DNA of 60,221 bases from the NCBI RefSeq assembly GCF_021502655.1, contig NZ_JAKFFT010000016.1, positions 1-60,221 on the forward strand. The letters are read 5' to 3'. A program made the position numbers and the translations under genes. The DNA comes from Dyadobacter sp. CY347. GTDB lineage: Bacteria; Bacteroidota; Bacteroidia; Cytophagales; Spirosomataceae. The notes under the pieces are model-generated. The model searched no databases. It was not told the origin of the DNA and was given only the letters and a program-made list of their open reading frames with translations. How positions within the stretch are numbered: position 1 is the first letter of the stretch; the number at the start of each line of letters is the position of its first letter. Below are positions 60,175 to 60,221 of the stretch, piece after piece.

Positions 60175-60221
60175 CACTCCCAATCGGGAACAACGGTTTA
60201 GCAGACGGCTAGACAACGAGT

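Overview
The window looks like a chromosomal segment of a Bacteroidota bacterium of the order Cytophagales (Dyadobacter-like; the genus is a guess). Evidence: the 16S rRNA 5' end at the left edge; promoters of the phylum type (TTG, 19-20 nt, TAnnTTTG) instead of -35/-10 boxes; families largely confined to the phylum (DUF4175, DUF4292, DUF4301, TonB-plug proteins, SbsA-Ig lipoproteins); and an ATP synthase epsilon subunit reduced to its beta-sandwich. No insertion sequence, prophage, CRISPR array or tRNA was seen. Nearly all the DNA is coding and no gene looks broken.

Left end (1-5.4 kb): start of an rRNA operon reading leftwards with promoter, boxA and processing stem, then pruA (proline to glutamate), thrC (threonine synthase) and an exported TPR protein. 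The 440-bp gap at 5408-5847 holds six exact DnaA boxes plus variants and is a strong candidate for the chromosomal replication origin. A parS-like ParB site lies about 4.5 kb away, between ybeY and mnmG, next to a second perfect palindrome. The rRNA operon at the left edge and an rRNA/tRNA-type promoter at the right edge both point away from this origin.

5.8-15.2 kb: SbsA-Ig lipoprotein, a methyltransferase coupled to mnmG, ybeY, a giant DUF4175 coiled-coil membrane protein and a small beta-barrel protein, all leftward. 15.2-22.6 kb: a complete tryptophan operon, trpE-G-D-C-F-B-(66-aa protein)-(exported Dabb protein)-trpA. It is preceded by a leader peptide with three consecutive Trp codons and a terminator hairpin with a plausible competing antiterminator, i.e. 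ribosome-mediated attenuation.

22.7-31.9 kb: hemJ, msrA, a glycine-rich barrel protein, two tandem paralogous exported proteins of unknown function, an RluA-type pseudouridine synthase, a LolD/MacB-type ATPase, a membrane-TPR protein and a DUF433/DUF5615 toxin-antitoxin-like pair. 32.0-44 kb, rightward: atpD-atpC, an APC permease, a TonB-plug protein without barrel, then an envelope cluster (TPR protein, DUF4292 lipoprotein, EnvC-like protein), panB, a second RluA-type synthase and a small membrane protein.

44-60 kb: a leftward recQ / outer-membrane protein / CehA-type metallohydrolase operon, a PBP4-type carboxypeptidase, a GT-C-like membrane protein, a YwqK-like exported protein, GDP-fucose synthase, an Lrp/AsnC regulator, a DUF4301 protein, UvrD/PcrA helicase and a small protein with a perfect promoter that fixes its start. 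The most notable non-coding structures are the origin, the parS region, the trp attenuator and a 103-nt nested palindrome next to ybeY.
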